64,000 nucleotides of DNA from Deltaproteobacteria bacterium RBG_16_49_23 (GCA_001798855.1 MGQQ01000089.1:1-64000); one strand, 5' to 3'; counted from the first letter of the stretch, positions 52,823 through 61,461 are shown. Translations and numbers: made by a program. The notes: generated by a model not told the origin, from the letters alone.

Positions 52823-54010
52823 ATGATGAAAAAAGTGAAAGAGAATAAGACAAAAGAAGAAAAAGTTTCACGACGCAATTTTTTGAAAACTGCAGCCGTG
52901 ACGGCAGGAGCAGCGGCCACAATGGGCTTTCCAACGATCGTCAAAGCGCAGGGACCGATTTCGATGCGCTGGCAGTCCACCTGGCCGACCAAGGACATTT
53001 TCCACGAATTCGCCCTCGACTTCGCCAAGAAGGTGAATGACATGACCGGCGGGGACCTCAAAATCGAGGTGCTGCCGGCGGGCGCCGTGGTGCCGGCCTT
53101 CGGCCTGCTCGACGCGGTGTCCAAGGGCACGCTTGACGGCGGCCACGGCGTGGTGGTCTACCACTACGGCAAACAGAATGCCCTGGCGCTCTTTGGGTCT
53201 GGCCCTGGCTATGGCATGGACGCCAACATGCTTCTCGCCTGGTATAAATACGGCGGTGGGAGGGAGCTGCATGCGAAGCTCTATGCGTCCATCGGCGCGA
53301 ACGTGGTATCGTTCCTTTACGGACCGATGGCGACTCAGCCCTTCGGCTGGTTTAAGAAGCCGATCAGCAAGCTGGAGGACCTCAAGGGCCAGAAGTTCCG
53401 GACCGTGGGGCTTTCCGTTGATCTATACACGGCGATGGGCTTGGCGGTGAACGCATTGCCCGGCGGCGAGATCGTCCCGGCGCTGGATCGCGGCCTGCTT
53501 GACGGAGCGGAATTTAACAACGCCTCCTCCGACCGCCTCCTCGGCTTCGCCGACGTGTCGAAGGTGTGCATGCTGCAGAGCTTCCACCAGAACGCCGAGC
53601 AGTTCGAGATTCTGTTCAACAAGGACAAATATAATGCGCTGCCAGAAAAGATGAAAGCAATCATTTATTACGCCGTGGAAGCGGCCTCTGCAGACATGTG
53701 GTGGAAGTCTATCGATCGTTACTCAAAGGACTACATCGGGCTGCAGACCGTGGACAAGGTAAAGTTCTACAAGACCCCGGATGCGATCCTCATGAAGCAG
53801 CTCGAACTCTTCGACCAGATCGTGGCAAAAAAGTCGGCGGAGAACCCCCTGTTCAAAGAGATCATCGAATCGCAGATAGCATTCGCCAAGCGGGCGGTGG
53901 CATGGGACATGGATACCAATGTCGGCCGTCGCATGGCTTATAACTATTACTTTGGACCCAAAAAGGCTCCAGCAAAGGCTCCAGAGAAAGCTCCAGCGAA
54001 GAAAGGCTAA
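52823..54010 (+). CDS. dctP: TRAP transporter substrate-binding protein (DctP family)
   Basis: This 395-residue TRAP receptor has a leader SRRNFLKTAAVTAGAAATMGFP with paired arginines and an AXA-type site near VKAQ. The mature part begins ISMRWQSTWPTKDIFHEFA and contains the DctP/TakP-type solute-binding loops (EVLPAGAVV, LDAVSKGTLDGGH, LDRGLLDGAEF). The tail is a short Lys/Pro/Ala repeat. It resembles receptors for 2-oxo or 2-hydroxy carboxylic acids (TakP type). AAGGAGG precedes the ATG. Codon use is markedly richer in G and C than in the neighbouring blocks. Confidence 0.92.
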   Translation: MMKKVKENKTKEEKVSRRNFLKTAAVTAGAAATMGFPTIVKAQGPISMRWQSTWPTKDIFHEFALDFAKKVNDMTGGDLKIEVLPAGAVVPAFGLLDAVSKGTLDGGHGVVVYHYGKQNALALFGSGPGYGMDANMLLAWYKYGGGRELHAKLYASIGANVVSFLYGPMATQPFGWFKKPISKLEDLKGQKFRTVGLSVDLYTAMGLAVNALPGGEIVPALDRGLLDGAEFNNASSDRLLGFADVSKVCMLQSFHQNAEQFEILFNKDKYNALPEKMKAIIYYAVEAASADMWWKSIDRYSKDYIGLQTVDKVKFYKTPDAILMKQLELFDQIVAKKSAENPLFKEIIESQIAFAKRAVAWDMDTNVGRRMAYNYYFGPKKAPAKAPEKAPAKKG

Positions 54011-54029
54011 CCAAAGATATTTGAAATTT

Positions 54030-54100
54030 TCCTCCACCCCCTCCCTCTCCCTGCTGGGGAGAGGGGAAGGTCGGTTCGACTCGCAACCGAGGTGAGGGGG
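54030..54100. repeat. C/G-tract inverted repeat
   Basis: CTCCACCCCCTCCCTCTCCCTGCTGGGGAGAGGGGAAGG pairs with itself, then GAGGTGAGGGGG, between the receptor and small permease genes. Confidence 0.5.
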
Positions 54101-54183
54101 CATAAAAAGTTTCTCCCTATCATCGAGTAGCTACCCGGGGGCTCTTAGCGTTCGGGTAGCTAAATTTTTAAAAAGGTTCGAAT

Positions 54184-54810
54184 ATGCAGAAATTACTCCT
54201 TACCATTGACAAAATCAGCACGTTTGTGGGCCAGGCGTTCTCCTGGCTCATCGTGGGGCTCACCTTTCTGATCGCCTACGAGGTGTACGCCCGCTACGCC
54301 ATGGACGCACCGCACCCCTGGGCCTTCGATATCATGCTCCAGATGTACGGGACCCTGTTCATGATGGCGGGCGCCTACACCCTCTCGAAGAACGGCATGG
54401 TCCGCGGCGATGTCCTCTACGGTTTCTTCCCGCAGCGTGTGCAGGCCGCCCTCGACCTGACGCTCTATATCCTCTTCTTCCTCCCCGGGGTGACCGCCCT
54501 CTGCTGGGCCGGCTACTACTATGCCGGCGACTCCTGGCGGATAACGGAGCATTCGAGCATCACCGCCGACGGCCCGCCGCTCTATCACTTCAAGACGATC
54601 ATTCCGATCGCCGGGGCGTTCATCCTCGTGCAGGGCTTCGTCGAGATATACCGCTGCATCCTGTGCCTGAAGGATGGGAAGTGGCCCTCGCGCATCCAGG
54701 ACGTCGAGGAGGTCGACGTCGAGAAACTGAAGGCGACGGTGCACGTCACCGACGAGGATATCGCGAAGCTCGATGAGTATGTGACACACACGAAAGGGGG
54801 CAACAAGTGA
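54184..54810 (+). CDS. dctQ: TRAP transporter small permease (DctQ family)
   Basis: This 208-residue protein has four hydrophobic segments, at about 15-33, 48-70, 88-113 and 139-160, and the family's Trp/Tyr pattern (YEVYARYAMDAPHPWAFDIM). It is longer than typical DctQ because of a polar C-terminal extension of about 45 residues (EEVDVEKLKA...). Its stop overlaps the next gene's GTG start (GTGA). G+C at third positions is high. Confidence 0.9.
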   Translation: MQKLLLTIDKISTFVGQAFSWLIVGLTFLIAYEVYARYAMDAPHPWAFDIMLQMYGTLFMMAGAYTLSKNGMVRGDVLYGFFPQRVQAALDLTLYILFFLPGVTALCWAGYYYAGDSWRITEHSSITADGPPLYHFKTIIPIAGAFILVQGFVEIYRCILCLKDGKWPSRIQDVEEVDVEKLKATVHVTDEDIAKLDEYVTHTKGGNK

Positions 54811-56735
54811 GAAAAGGAGCCTGGTTCGGATTATCTATCATGGCCCTGGTGGTGATCGGGGTCTTCTGGATGATGCCCTCGCCGTCGCTGATGACCAACG
54901 GCCACCTGGGCCTCCTGATGCTGGCGATGATCGTGGTGGCGATCATGCTCGGGTTTCCCACCGCCTTCACACTGATGGGAATGGGATCAATGTTCGCCTT
55001 TTTCGCCTATTACAGCCAAAACCCGAATACAGCGGTGGTGCACGTGTTCGATCTGGTGTCGCAGCGGGCCTATGCCGTCATGAACAACGACGTACTGATC
55101 TCGATACCGCTCTTCGTCTTCATGGGGTACCTGGTCGAGCGGGCCAACCTGATCGGCAGGCTCTTCAAGAGTCTCCACCTGGCGACCTCCCGGATCCCCG
55201 GGTCGCTCGCCGTCGCGACGGTCATCACCTGCGCGATCTTCGCCACCGCCACCGGGATCATCGGGGCGTGCGTGACGCTCATGGGCCTTCTCGCCTTTCC
55301 GGCGATGCTCAAGGCCGGATACAGCACCCGCATCTCGGCGGGGGTCGTGACCGCGGGGGGAACCCTCGGCATCTTGATCCCGCCTTCGGTCCTTTTGATC
55401 CTCTACGGCGCGACCGCGGGCGTCTCGGTCGTCCAGCTTTACGCCGGGGCGTTTTTACCCGGCTTCATGCTGACCAGCCTCTATATCGGCTACATCATCA
55501 TCTCCGCAAAGCTCAATCCGAAAACCGCCCCGCCGCTCTCCGAGGAGGAGCAGATCGTCGAGCTGCCCAAGTTCGCGGAGGTGATCTCGAAGAAATCCAA
55601 CAACGTCATGGTCGGACTGATCGGTGCGATCAAGGGGAAACGGAACGCCGACGTCCCGATGAAGACGCTCCTCACCCACCTGGTGATCGCCATACTTCCC
55701 CTAATGGCGGCCTCTCTCCTCGTTCTGATTGTCTACCTCTGGACGACGGCCCCCACGCTGGTGGATACATCGGGCCTGCAGACGATGGGCATGGAGTCGA
55801 CGGAGACCACTGAAGTCTCGACCGACACGGGGGGTCTCCAGGAACCGGAGGGGTCGGTCGGCCTGGCGGAGCCCCCGGCCGAACCCGGTCAGACTGCTCA
55901 GGTTGCCCCGGCCGAGGCCCCGAAACCGCCCGCTGAGGTAAAGCCAGCGACACCAGTGGTACCAGCCGCACCCGGACGCAATCCCGCCCCCCTGGTGTTC
56001 TGGATCACCTTCGGCATTTTCGCGGCGGGGACAACGATCTTCTATGTGATCTTCACCTTTGCACGTCTCGAGATCTTCAAGATGCTCCTCGGATCGTTCT
56101 TCCCGCTAGCCCTGATCATCCTCGGGGTTCTCGGGACGATCGTCGTGGGGCTCGCGACCCCGACCGAGGCGGCGGCGATGGGGTCCTTCGGGGGATTTGT
56201 TCTGGCGGCCGCGTACAAACAGCTCAATTTCACCGTCGTCAAGGAATCAGTCTTCCTTACCGCGAAGACAAGCGCGATGGTCTGCTGGCTCTTCGTCGGC
56301 TCGAGTATCTTCGCAGCGGCCTTCGCCCTCCTCGGCGGTCAGGAGCTCATCAACGACTGGGTTAAATCGATGGACATGACGCCGACCCAGTTCATGCTCC
56401 TGGCGCAGCTCATCATCTTCCTCCTCGGCTGGCCGTTGGAGTGGACCGAGATCATCGTCATCTTCATGCCGATCTTCATCCCGCTGTTGGCCCACTTTCA
56501 AATCGATCCACTCTTCTTCGGCCTGATAGTGGCGTTGAACCTCCAGACGGCGTTCCTCTCGCCACCGGTCGCGATGGCCGCCTTCTACCTGAAGGGCGTG
56601 GCGCCGCCGCACGTGACTCTGAACCAGATCTTCATCGGGATGATGCCCTTCATGGCGATCCAGGCTCTGGCGATCTTTTTACTCTACATGTTCCCCCAGA
56701 TCGGTCTGTGGGTGCCGGGCTTGGTGTATAAGTGA
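54807..56735 (+). CDS. dctM: TRAP transporter large permease (DctM family) with Pro-rich insert
   Basis: This 642-residue protein is the ion-coupled large permease; ordinary DctM is about 430 residues. N-terminal and C-terminal halves hold the expected helices and loops (FPTAFTLMGMGSM, GTLGILIPPSVLLILYGATAG, PTEAAAMGSFGGF, GLIVALNLQTAFLSPPVAMAAFYLKG). Between the halves, residues about 230-395, lies an insert: a hydrophilic cytoplasmic part, an extra hydrophobic helix, and a Pro/Ala/Glu/Val-rich linker (about 315-393). GTG start, coupled to dctQ. Confidence 0.92.
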   Translation: MRKGAWFGLSIMALVVIGVFWMMPSPSLMTNGHLGLLMLAMIVVAIMLGFPTAFTLMGMGSMFAFFAYYSQNPNTAVVHVFDLVSQRAYAVMNNDVLISIPLFVFMGYLVERANLIGRLFKSLHLATSRIPGSLAVATVITCAIFATATGIIGACVTLMGLLAFPAMLKAGYSTRISAGVVTAGGTLGILIPPSVLLILYGATAGVSVVQLYAGAFLPGFMLTSLYIGYIIISAKLNPKTAPPLSEEEQIVELPKFAEVISKKSNNVMVGLIGAIKGKRNADVPMKTLLTHLVIAILPLMAASLLVLIVYLWTTAPTLVDTSGLQTMGMESTETTEVSTDTGGLQEPEGSVGLAEPPAEPGQTAQVAPAEAPKPPAEVKPATPVVPAAPGRNPAPLVFWITFGIFAAGTTIFYVIFTFARLEIFKMLLGSFFPLALIILGVLGTIVVGLATPTEAAAMGSFGGFVLAAAYKQLNFTVVKESVFLTAKTSAMVCWLFVGSSIFAAAFALLGGQELINDWVKSMDMTPTQFMLLAQLIIFLLGWPLEWTEIIVIFMPIFIPLLAHFQIDPLFFGLIVALNLQTAFLSPPVAMAAFYLKGVAPPHVTLNQIFIGMMPFMAIQALAIFLLYMFPQIGLWVPGLVYK

Positions 56736-56821
56736 TGGCAGAGGCTTCTGCGCCGGGATCTCAGCGCCCGGCGGGGGGGTAAATTGCCTGATTCACGAAA
56801 ACCTACATCAGGAGGAGAAAG

Positions 56822-57007
56822 ATGCGACATTTTTTGTCTGTGGTCGGCGCCGTCGTCGGTAATTTCATTCTGTGGTCGTTGATCACCAAACTGCCCGTGC
56901 ATTCAATGATCATTTTTTGTCTTGTGATTGCCGTGGGCTGTCTTATGCTTTACAGCATCGTGCATTTCGGGAAAGCAGCGGATAATAATCCGTCCGCTAA
57001 GGGTTGA
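56822..57007 (+). CDS. Small membrane protein 1 (TRAP-associated)
   Basis: This 61-residue protein has two hydrophobic segments (about 5-22 and 27-48) and a polar tail. ATCAGGAGGAG precedes the ATG. It follows the large permease by 86 bases. It is unlike known TRAP subunits; a membrane accessory role is only suggested by position. Confidence 0.65.
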   Translation: MRHFLSVVGAVVGNFILWSLITKLPVHSMIIFCLVIAVGCLMLYSIVHFGKAADNNPSAKG

Positions 57008-57127
57008 TCTGAACAAACTGAATACGGTGAACAAATAGATTCACACTTACCTGTTTCTAGTGTTCCGCGTCCGTTGTAGGAGCAGATTAGCTCAATTTTC
57101 TGAATCACGTATGCAGGGAGGTTACAT

Positions 57128-57337
57128 ATGTGGGAAAAGCTGGGTGGGCTCGCTACCATAGTTGTTGCAGTTATGGTGTTATATCTTATAAGTGTTTATA
57201 GACCACCGACATTCATCCAAATTATCTGTGCGTTAGCCGGCAGCATTATCTGTCTTATCGGCGTTGTGTTTCTGTTCGCTGAAGGGCAGATTCTTACAAA
57301 AGACCGCCGGGTCAAGAAGGCTCCCAAGGTTGGTTAG
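57128..57337 (+). CDS. Small membrane protein 2 (TRAP-associated)
   Basis: This 69-residue protein has two hydrophobic segments (about 7-24 and 28-51) and a basic tail (KDRRVKKAPK). GGGAGG precedes the ATG. It follows small membrane protein 1 by 120 bases. Its function is not recognised, and codon use is less GC-rich than in the TRAP permease genes. Confidence 0.65.
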   Translation: MWEKLGGLATIVVAVMVLYLISVYRPPTFIQIICALAGSIICLIGVVFLFAEGQILTKDRRVKKAPKVG

Positions 57338-57340
57338 ACC

Positions 57341-57451
57341 ACTGAAGTTACGGCATCATTGGGAATGATGCCGTTCCAGGTGATCGCGATATTCCTGCTG
57401 TACTTGTTCCTGCAGATTTGGTTATGGGTGCCGAGTTTGGTATATAAATAA
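57341..57451 (+). pseudogene. Remnant: C-terminus of a second DctM-type permease
   Basis: In-frame translation gives about 36 codons with LGMMPFQVIAIFLLYLF and WLWVPSLVYK before a TAA. The intact DctM ends with GMMPFMAIQALAIFLLYMF and LWVPGLVYK, so this is the tail of a related, now missing permease gene. It argues that a second TRAP transporter once lay here, or that a duplication was mostly deleted. Confidence 0.7.
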
Positions 57452-57467
57452 TGACCGGGACCCCACG

Positions 57468-57560
57468 CAATCCCATCCCCCTCCCAACCTCCCCCTTGAA
57501 GGGGGAGAAGCCTATATTTTCCTCCCCTTCAAGGGGAGGGTTAGGGTAGGGATGGGGTTA
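57468..57560. repeat. C/G-tract inverted repeat
   Basis: CCCATCCCCCTCCCAACCTCCCCCTTGAAGGGGGAG is followed by CTCCCCTTCAAGGGGAGGGTTAGGGTAGGGATGGG, a nearly perfect inverted copy. Confidence 0.6.
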
Positions 57561-57611
57561 GAAAGATAGCACAGTGAAAAAATGTAATAAAGAAAAGGTA
57601 GAAACAAAGCC

Positions 57612-58577
57612 ATGAAACCCAAAATACTGGTGACCCGGGAAGTATTTGATGATGTGCTTGAATATCTCTCCCAATATTTTGAAGTAACCTCAAATCAATC
57701 GGATATCCCATTTGATTCTGAAACCCTCGCTTCCAAGCTCTCTGACAAGCAGGGCGCCATGATAACCCTTACGGATAGAATTGACACACTGCTTTTAACA
57801 CGCTGTCCGAACCTAAAAGCGGTCTGTAATATCGCTGTCGGTTATAATAACATTGACCTTGAAGCCTGCCGTAAAGCAAACGTCATGGCAACCAACACCC
57901 CCGGTGTATTGGATGATACCACCGGAGATTTTACCTGGACATTGATTCTTGCCACTGCGCGCAGGCTTACCGAGGCGGAAGCCTACCTTCGTGCAGGGCA
58001 GTGGGATAGGTGGAAACTGAAACAGTTTCTTGGCCTGGATATCCATCATGCCACATTAGGAATCTTTGGCCTGGGACGGATCGGTCAGGTGGTGGCACGC
58101 CGTGCGACTGGCTTTGAGATGAAGGTAATTTATCATGATGTCCATCGGGCTACTCCAGAAATTGAACAGGCATGCCGGGCAAGATTTGTGAGCAAGGAAG
58201 AATTGCTATCACTCGCAGATATTGTGACGATTCACGTCCCCTACTCCCCTGAGACCCATCATCTCATTGGCAAACGGGAACTCGAACAGATGAAACCAAC
58301 GGCGATCCTTATCAACGCCTCCCGTGGCGGTGTAGTGGACGATGCGGCGCTGATTGAGGCGCTTCGTTCAGGAACGATTGCCGGCGCAGGCCTCGATGTT
58401 TTTGAAAATGAGCCGAAATTCAATCCTGGGTTTCTTGAGCTAAAAAATGTCGTTCTCGCGCCCCACATCGCAAGTTCGTCAAAGGCAACACGTCACAAAA
58501 TGGCCATGCTTGCTGCAGAGAACCTTGTAGCCGCCCTCACCACCGGTAAACCGCCCAACCTCCTTAATCCTTTTTGA
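57612..58577 (+). CDS. D-2-hydroxyacid dehydrogenase (glyoxylate/hydroxypyruvate reductase type)
   Basis: This 321-residue NAD(P)-dependent enzyme has GIFGLGRIGQVVARRATGF (nucleotide binding, about 151-170), the catalytic Arg in INASRGGVVDD, Glu in LDVFENEP and His in LAPHIASSS. It is closest in pattern to glyoxylate/hydroxypyruvate reductases. It could interconvert glyoxylate and glycolate, or another 2-oxo and 2-hydroxy acid, fitting the adjacent GlcD/GlcF genes and the TRAP transporter. AAAAGG precedes the ATG. Confidence 0.9.
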   Translation: MKPKILVTREVFDDVLEYLSQYFEVTSNQSDIPFDSETLASKLSDKQGAMITLTDRIDTLLLTRCPNLKAVCNIAVGYNNIDLEACRKANVMATNTPGVLDDTTGDFTWTLILATARRLTEAEAYLRAGQWDRWKLKQFLGLDIHHATLGIFGLGRIGQVVARRATGFEMKVIYHDVHRATPEIEQACRARFVSKEELLSLADIVTIHVPYSPETHHLIGKRELEQMKPTAILINASRGGVVDDAALIEALRSGTIAGAGLDVFENEPKFNPGFLELKNVVLAPHIASSSKATRHKMAMLAAENLVAALTTGKPPNLLNPF

Positions 58578-58590
58578 CCCCCTGGATTAC

Positions 58591-58766
58591 GTATCATTTT
58601 AGTTTTTTGAAAAGGTTTTTCTAATCCCCCTTAATCCCCCTTCGTCAAAAGGGGGATATGTTTTTCCTCCCTTTGGCAAAGGGAGGTGGCCTGCCTGCGC
58701 GAAGCCGCTCCGGCGAAGGCAGGGGAGGGATTTTAAAAAGTTTAATTCAAACCGCCAAATTGATAC
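58591..58766. mobile_element. MITE-like element 4
   Basis: Left end GTATCATTTTAGTTTTTTGAAAA and right end TTCAAACCGCCAAATTGATAC are imperfect inverted repeats; the interior holds paired AATCCCCC, CCTCCC/GGGAGG and CCTGCC/GGCAGG stems. GGATTA stands near both ends (58584-58589 and 58768-58773), giving six matched bases of an 8-bp flank. Confidence 0.65.
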
Positions 58767-58799
58767 CGGATTATTTATGGTCCAAAATTGACATATTGT

Positions 58800-58895
58800 T
58801 CTTAAAATCTCCCCTATCCCCTGGTTGCCCTCCGGGCCAGAGGCCCTATGGGCCGGCGGCCAAAGAGGGGAATTCCTCAGAAAATTCTGAAGATC
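58800..58895. repeat. Palindromic GGCCAGAGGCCCTATGGGCCGGCGGCC repeat
   Basis: CTCCGGGCCAGAGGCCCTATGGGCCGGCGGCC and AAATCTCCCCTATCCCC/AGAGGGGAATT arms form hairpins. The same words occur at about 18345-18385. Confidence 0.5.
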
Positions 58896-58906
58896 CTTTT
58901 CCCATC

Positions 58907-58935
58907 TTGACAAAGAAGTGGAATTTAATTTAAAA
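58907..58935 (+). promoter_or_regulatory. Candidate promoter of the FadR-type regulator
   Basis: TTGACA (58907-58912) with TTAAAA 17 bases later, about 25 bases before the regulator ATG. The preceding CATCTTGACAAAG is also found at 52328-52340 in the gap before the TRAP genes. The -10 match is weak. Confidence 0.45.
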
Positions 58936-58960
58936 GAGGTAAGACCATTGGAGCATTTAT

Positions 58961-59659
58961 ATGTTTAATTCCATCAAGCACACCAAAATCTCTGAGGACA
59001 TTGCCAATCAGATCAAACGCCTCATCATCGATGGGAAGTTAAAACCCGGAGACCAGCTTCCCCCTGAACGGGAACTCATCAAACAGTTGGGCGTAAGCCG
59101 GCCCTCTCTCAGGGAGGCTCTGAATGCTCTGGCGGCGATGGGATTTCTGGATGTCAGGCAGGCCAAGAGGACCTTTGTCAAATCCGTCTCCTCGAAACTG
59201 ATCGAGGATCCTCTCTCCCTGCTCATTAAGGCGGACGATCAGAAGATTTTTGACCTCATCGAAGTGCGAAAGGCCATCGAAACCTGGGCCGCCTACCATG
59301 CGGCGCAGAAAGCTTCAAGGGAAGACATTAAGCAACTCGACACCATCATCGGGGAGATGAAGAGAGCTTTTGAAGAGGGCCGGTCCTGGGAAAAACAGGA
59401 TGCTGATTTCCACCTGGCCATCGCCCAGGCTACCCATAATACCATCCATATGCATATCATGTCAGGGATTTATGATCTTCTCAGAGAATCGGTAGGAAGA
59501 GTTTTTAGGGATCGTGTAAAAATAAAAAAATTGCTTGATCAACATTATAGAATATTCAATGCGATTAAGAATCACTCTCCTGATAAAGCCAGGGAGAGAA
59601 CCCTTGAACACCTGAATTATGTGGAGTCCGAGGTCAAAAAAGCGACCGGCCACGGATGA
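58961..59659 (+). CDS. GntR/FadR-family transcriptional regulator
   Basis: This 232-residue regulator has a winged helix-turn-helix (LKPGDQLPPERELIKQLGVSRPSLREALNAL, about 27-57) and an all-helical FCD ligand domain with metal-binding residues (DADFHLAIAQATHN, HMHIM and a later HLNYVE). FadR-type members such as LldR and GlcC control 2-hydroxyacid use. It stands between the D-2-hydroxyacid dehydrogenase and GlcD genes, so it probably responds to glycolate, lactate or similar acids. GGAG precedes the ATG. Confidence 0.9.
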   Translation: MFNSIKHTKISEDIANQIKRLIIDGKLKPGDQLPPERELIKQLGVSRPSLREALNALAAMGFLDVRQAKRTFVKSVSSKLIEDPLSLLIKADDQKIFDLIEVRKAIETWAAYHAAQKASREDIKQLDTIIGEMKRAFEEGRSWEKQDADFHLAIAQATHNTIHMHIMSGIYDLLRESVGRVFRDRVKIKKLLDQHYRIFNAIKNHSPDKARERTLEHLNYVESEVKKATGHG

Positions 59660-59734
59660 GTAGCCGCACCCTTAAGGGTGCGTTCTTTTGAAGAACAAAT
59701 TATTAACAGTCTCAAAATGGTAAAGACATTAATT

Positions 59735-59820
59735 TGTAAAATCCCTCCTGACCTCCCTTTGTCTAAGGGAGGGATTACCCCTCTTTGGAAAAGAGGGGCG
59801 AGGGGAGATTTTCCAATGTT
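59735..59820. repeat. Palindromic CCTCCCTTTG repeat
   Basis: AAATCCCTCCTGACCTCCCTTTGTCTAAGGGAGGGATT and CCCCTCTTTGGAAAAGAGGGG are two stem-loops. It is part of the same palindrome family as the MITE-like interiors. Confidence 0.55.
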
Positions 59821-59868
59821 TATTTCAATTTAATTTTAGACTGTTATTAATTCACGAGAGGGTGTTCC

Positions 59869-61236
59869 GTGATTAAGAAACTGATCGAGATTGTGGGTCA
59901 GGAGAATTTCACCGACCAATTAGAAGAGTTAGTGCCCTATAGCTACGATGCCTCGATGAATATCCACCGGCCTGATGCGGCTGTCTGGCCTGAAACGGCA
60001 GAACAGGTATTGGCCATTGTCAAATTTGCCAATGAGCATAAGATACCGGTCATTCCCCGGGGGGCAGGAACCAGCCTCAGCGGAGGGGTGGTTCCGATAA
60101 GGGGCGGGGTGATCATCGACCTCTCCAAAATGAACAGGATCCTTGAGATCAGCATTGAAAACCGTTATGCCCGCGTGGAGGCAGGCGTGGTTTGTGACGA
60201 CCTTAACAGGGAACTCGCAAAACATGGCTTCGTATTTCCTCCGGACCCAGCAAGCAGCACGGTTTCAACGATCGGAGGAAATGTGGCCACCAATGCGGGT
60301 GGTATCAAGGGCGCCAAATATGGCACCACCCGCGATTATGTCCTGGGCCTTCAGGTCGCCCTGCCCACCGGAGAGTTGATGCGGACAGGCTCCTATACGA
60401 TGAAATGCGTCTCGGGCTATGATCTGGCTAAACTCTTTGTCGGAGCAGAGGGGACACTTGGGGTGATCACGGAGGTCACATTAAAAATCAACCCCCTTCC
60501 CCGCCATGCCATGACCGCTGTCGCCACCTATGCCAGGCTCGAAGATGCGGGGAAAGCCATTTTCCAGACAATGACCAGCGGAGTCATTCCCAGCGTGATG
60601 GAGATCCTGGACAAAGTCACTCTTAAATCGATCAGGGAAAATACAGACATCGATTTGCCGGATGCGGAGGCCATGATCCTGACAGAAACCGATGGTTTCA
60701 CCTGGGAAGAGGTCGAGGCTCAGATGGAGGTGGTTCTCAGCATTTTGAAAAAGAATCATCCCATCGAGATAAAGACAGCAAAGGATGAAAAAGAGCGGCT
60801 CAATCTCTGGAAGGCCCGCAAGTCCGCCTATGCGACGCTTGCCAGGGTAAGCAGCAGTTTTACGCTGGACGATGTGACCGTCCCCATCTCCCGAATACCC
60901 GAGTTGCTGGTTGGCATTCAGGAGATTTCTAAAAAATACAATATCGTCGTTGCCACGTTTGGCCACGCCGGCGATGGAAACCTCCATCCTCAGATTCTTT
61001 ACGATGAATATGATTCCGATCAAGTCGAAAGAACCAAAAAGGTTGAGGAAGAGATTTTCAAGCTTACTATCTCTCTCAAAGGCACCCTGAGCGGAGAACA
61101 TGGCATCGGCCTCTCCAAAGCTAGCTATATGACATTGGAGCATGACCCGGTTGAAATGGATTTGATGAGAAGGGTTAAGAAGACACTGGATCCGAATAAC
61201 ATCATGAACCCAGGGAAAAGAGCTCTCGATAGCTAA
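59869..61236 (+). CDS. glcD: GlcD-type FAD-linked 2-hydroxyacid dehydrogenase (second copy)
   Basis: This 455-residue FAD-linked oxidase has RGAGTSLSGGVVPIRGG (about 64-80), GGNVATNAGGIKGAKYG, a FGHAGDGNLHP metal/substrate motif and SGEHGIGLSKA. The GTG start has GAGAGGG upstream. It is paralogous to the minus-strand glcD (44777-46162). With the next GlcF-like gene and no GlcE, it forms a two-part system, like many D-lactate/glycolate dehydrogenases. The substrate is not assigned. Confidence 0.9.
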   Translation: MIKKLIEIVGQENFTDQLEELVPYSYDASMNIHRPDAAVWPETAEQVLAIVKFANEHKIPVIPRGAGTSLSGGVVPIRGGVIIDLSKMNRILEISIENRYARVEAGVVCDDLNRELAKHGFVFPPDPASSTVSTIGGNVATNAGGIKGAKYGTTRDYVLGLQVALPTGELMRTGSYTMKCVSGYDLAKLFVGAEGTLGVITEVTLKINPLPRHAMTAVATYARLEDAGKAIFQTMTSGVIPSVMEILDKVTLKSIRENTDIDLPDAEAMILTETDGFTWEEVEAQMEVVLSILKKNHPIEIKTAKDEKERLNLWKARKSAYATLARVSSSFTLDDVTVPISRIPELLVGIQEISKKYNIVVATFGHAGDGNLHPQILYDEYDSDQVERTKKVEEEIFKLTISLKGTLSGEHGIGLSKASYMTLEHDPVEMDLMRRVKKTLDPNNIMNPGKRALDS

Positions 61237-61244
61237 GGCTATCG

Positions 61245-61445
61245 AGAATGTCAAATGTCAAAATCCAAATTCCAAATGAATGTCAAATTTCAAAATTCAA
61301 GCATAAAATTACGGGATAAAGGTGTGAGGAACGAGAATTTTTCCAAAAATCTATTCTTTCCGATGTCCCCACTTTATATTCTTCTTTGACATTTGTGATT
61401 TGAACTTCCTTTGAACTTTGAGCTTTGACATTTTATATTTTTTTA
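61245..61445. repeat. AT-rich inverted repeat (CAAATTTCAAA type)
   Basis: TGTCAAATGTCAAAATCCAAATTCCAAATG and CAAATTTCAAAATTCAA are mirrored by TTTGACATTTGTGATTTGAAC and TTTGAACTTTGAGCTTTGACATTT. Same family as 2600-2798; it separates glcD and glcF. Confidence 0.6.
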
Positions 61446-61461
61446 AGCAGCCGGAGGCTAA

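Noticed and set aside
55268-55813. 181-codon frame inside dctM
   Set aside because: Out-of-frame shadow in a GC-rich gene; Arg/Asp-rich translation typical of shifted GC-rich codons.
58658-58933. 91-codon frame
   Set aside because: Made of MITE-like repeat sequence.
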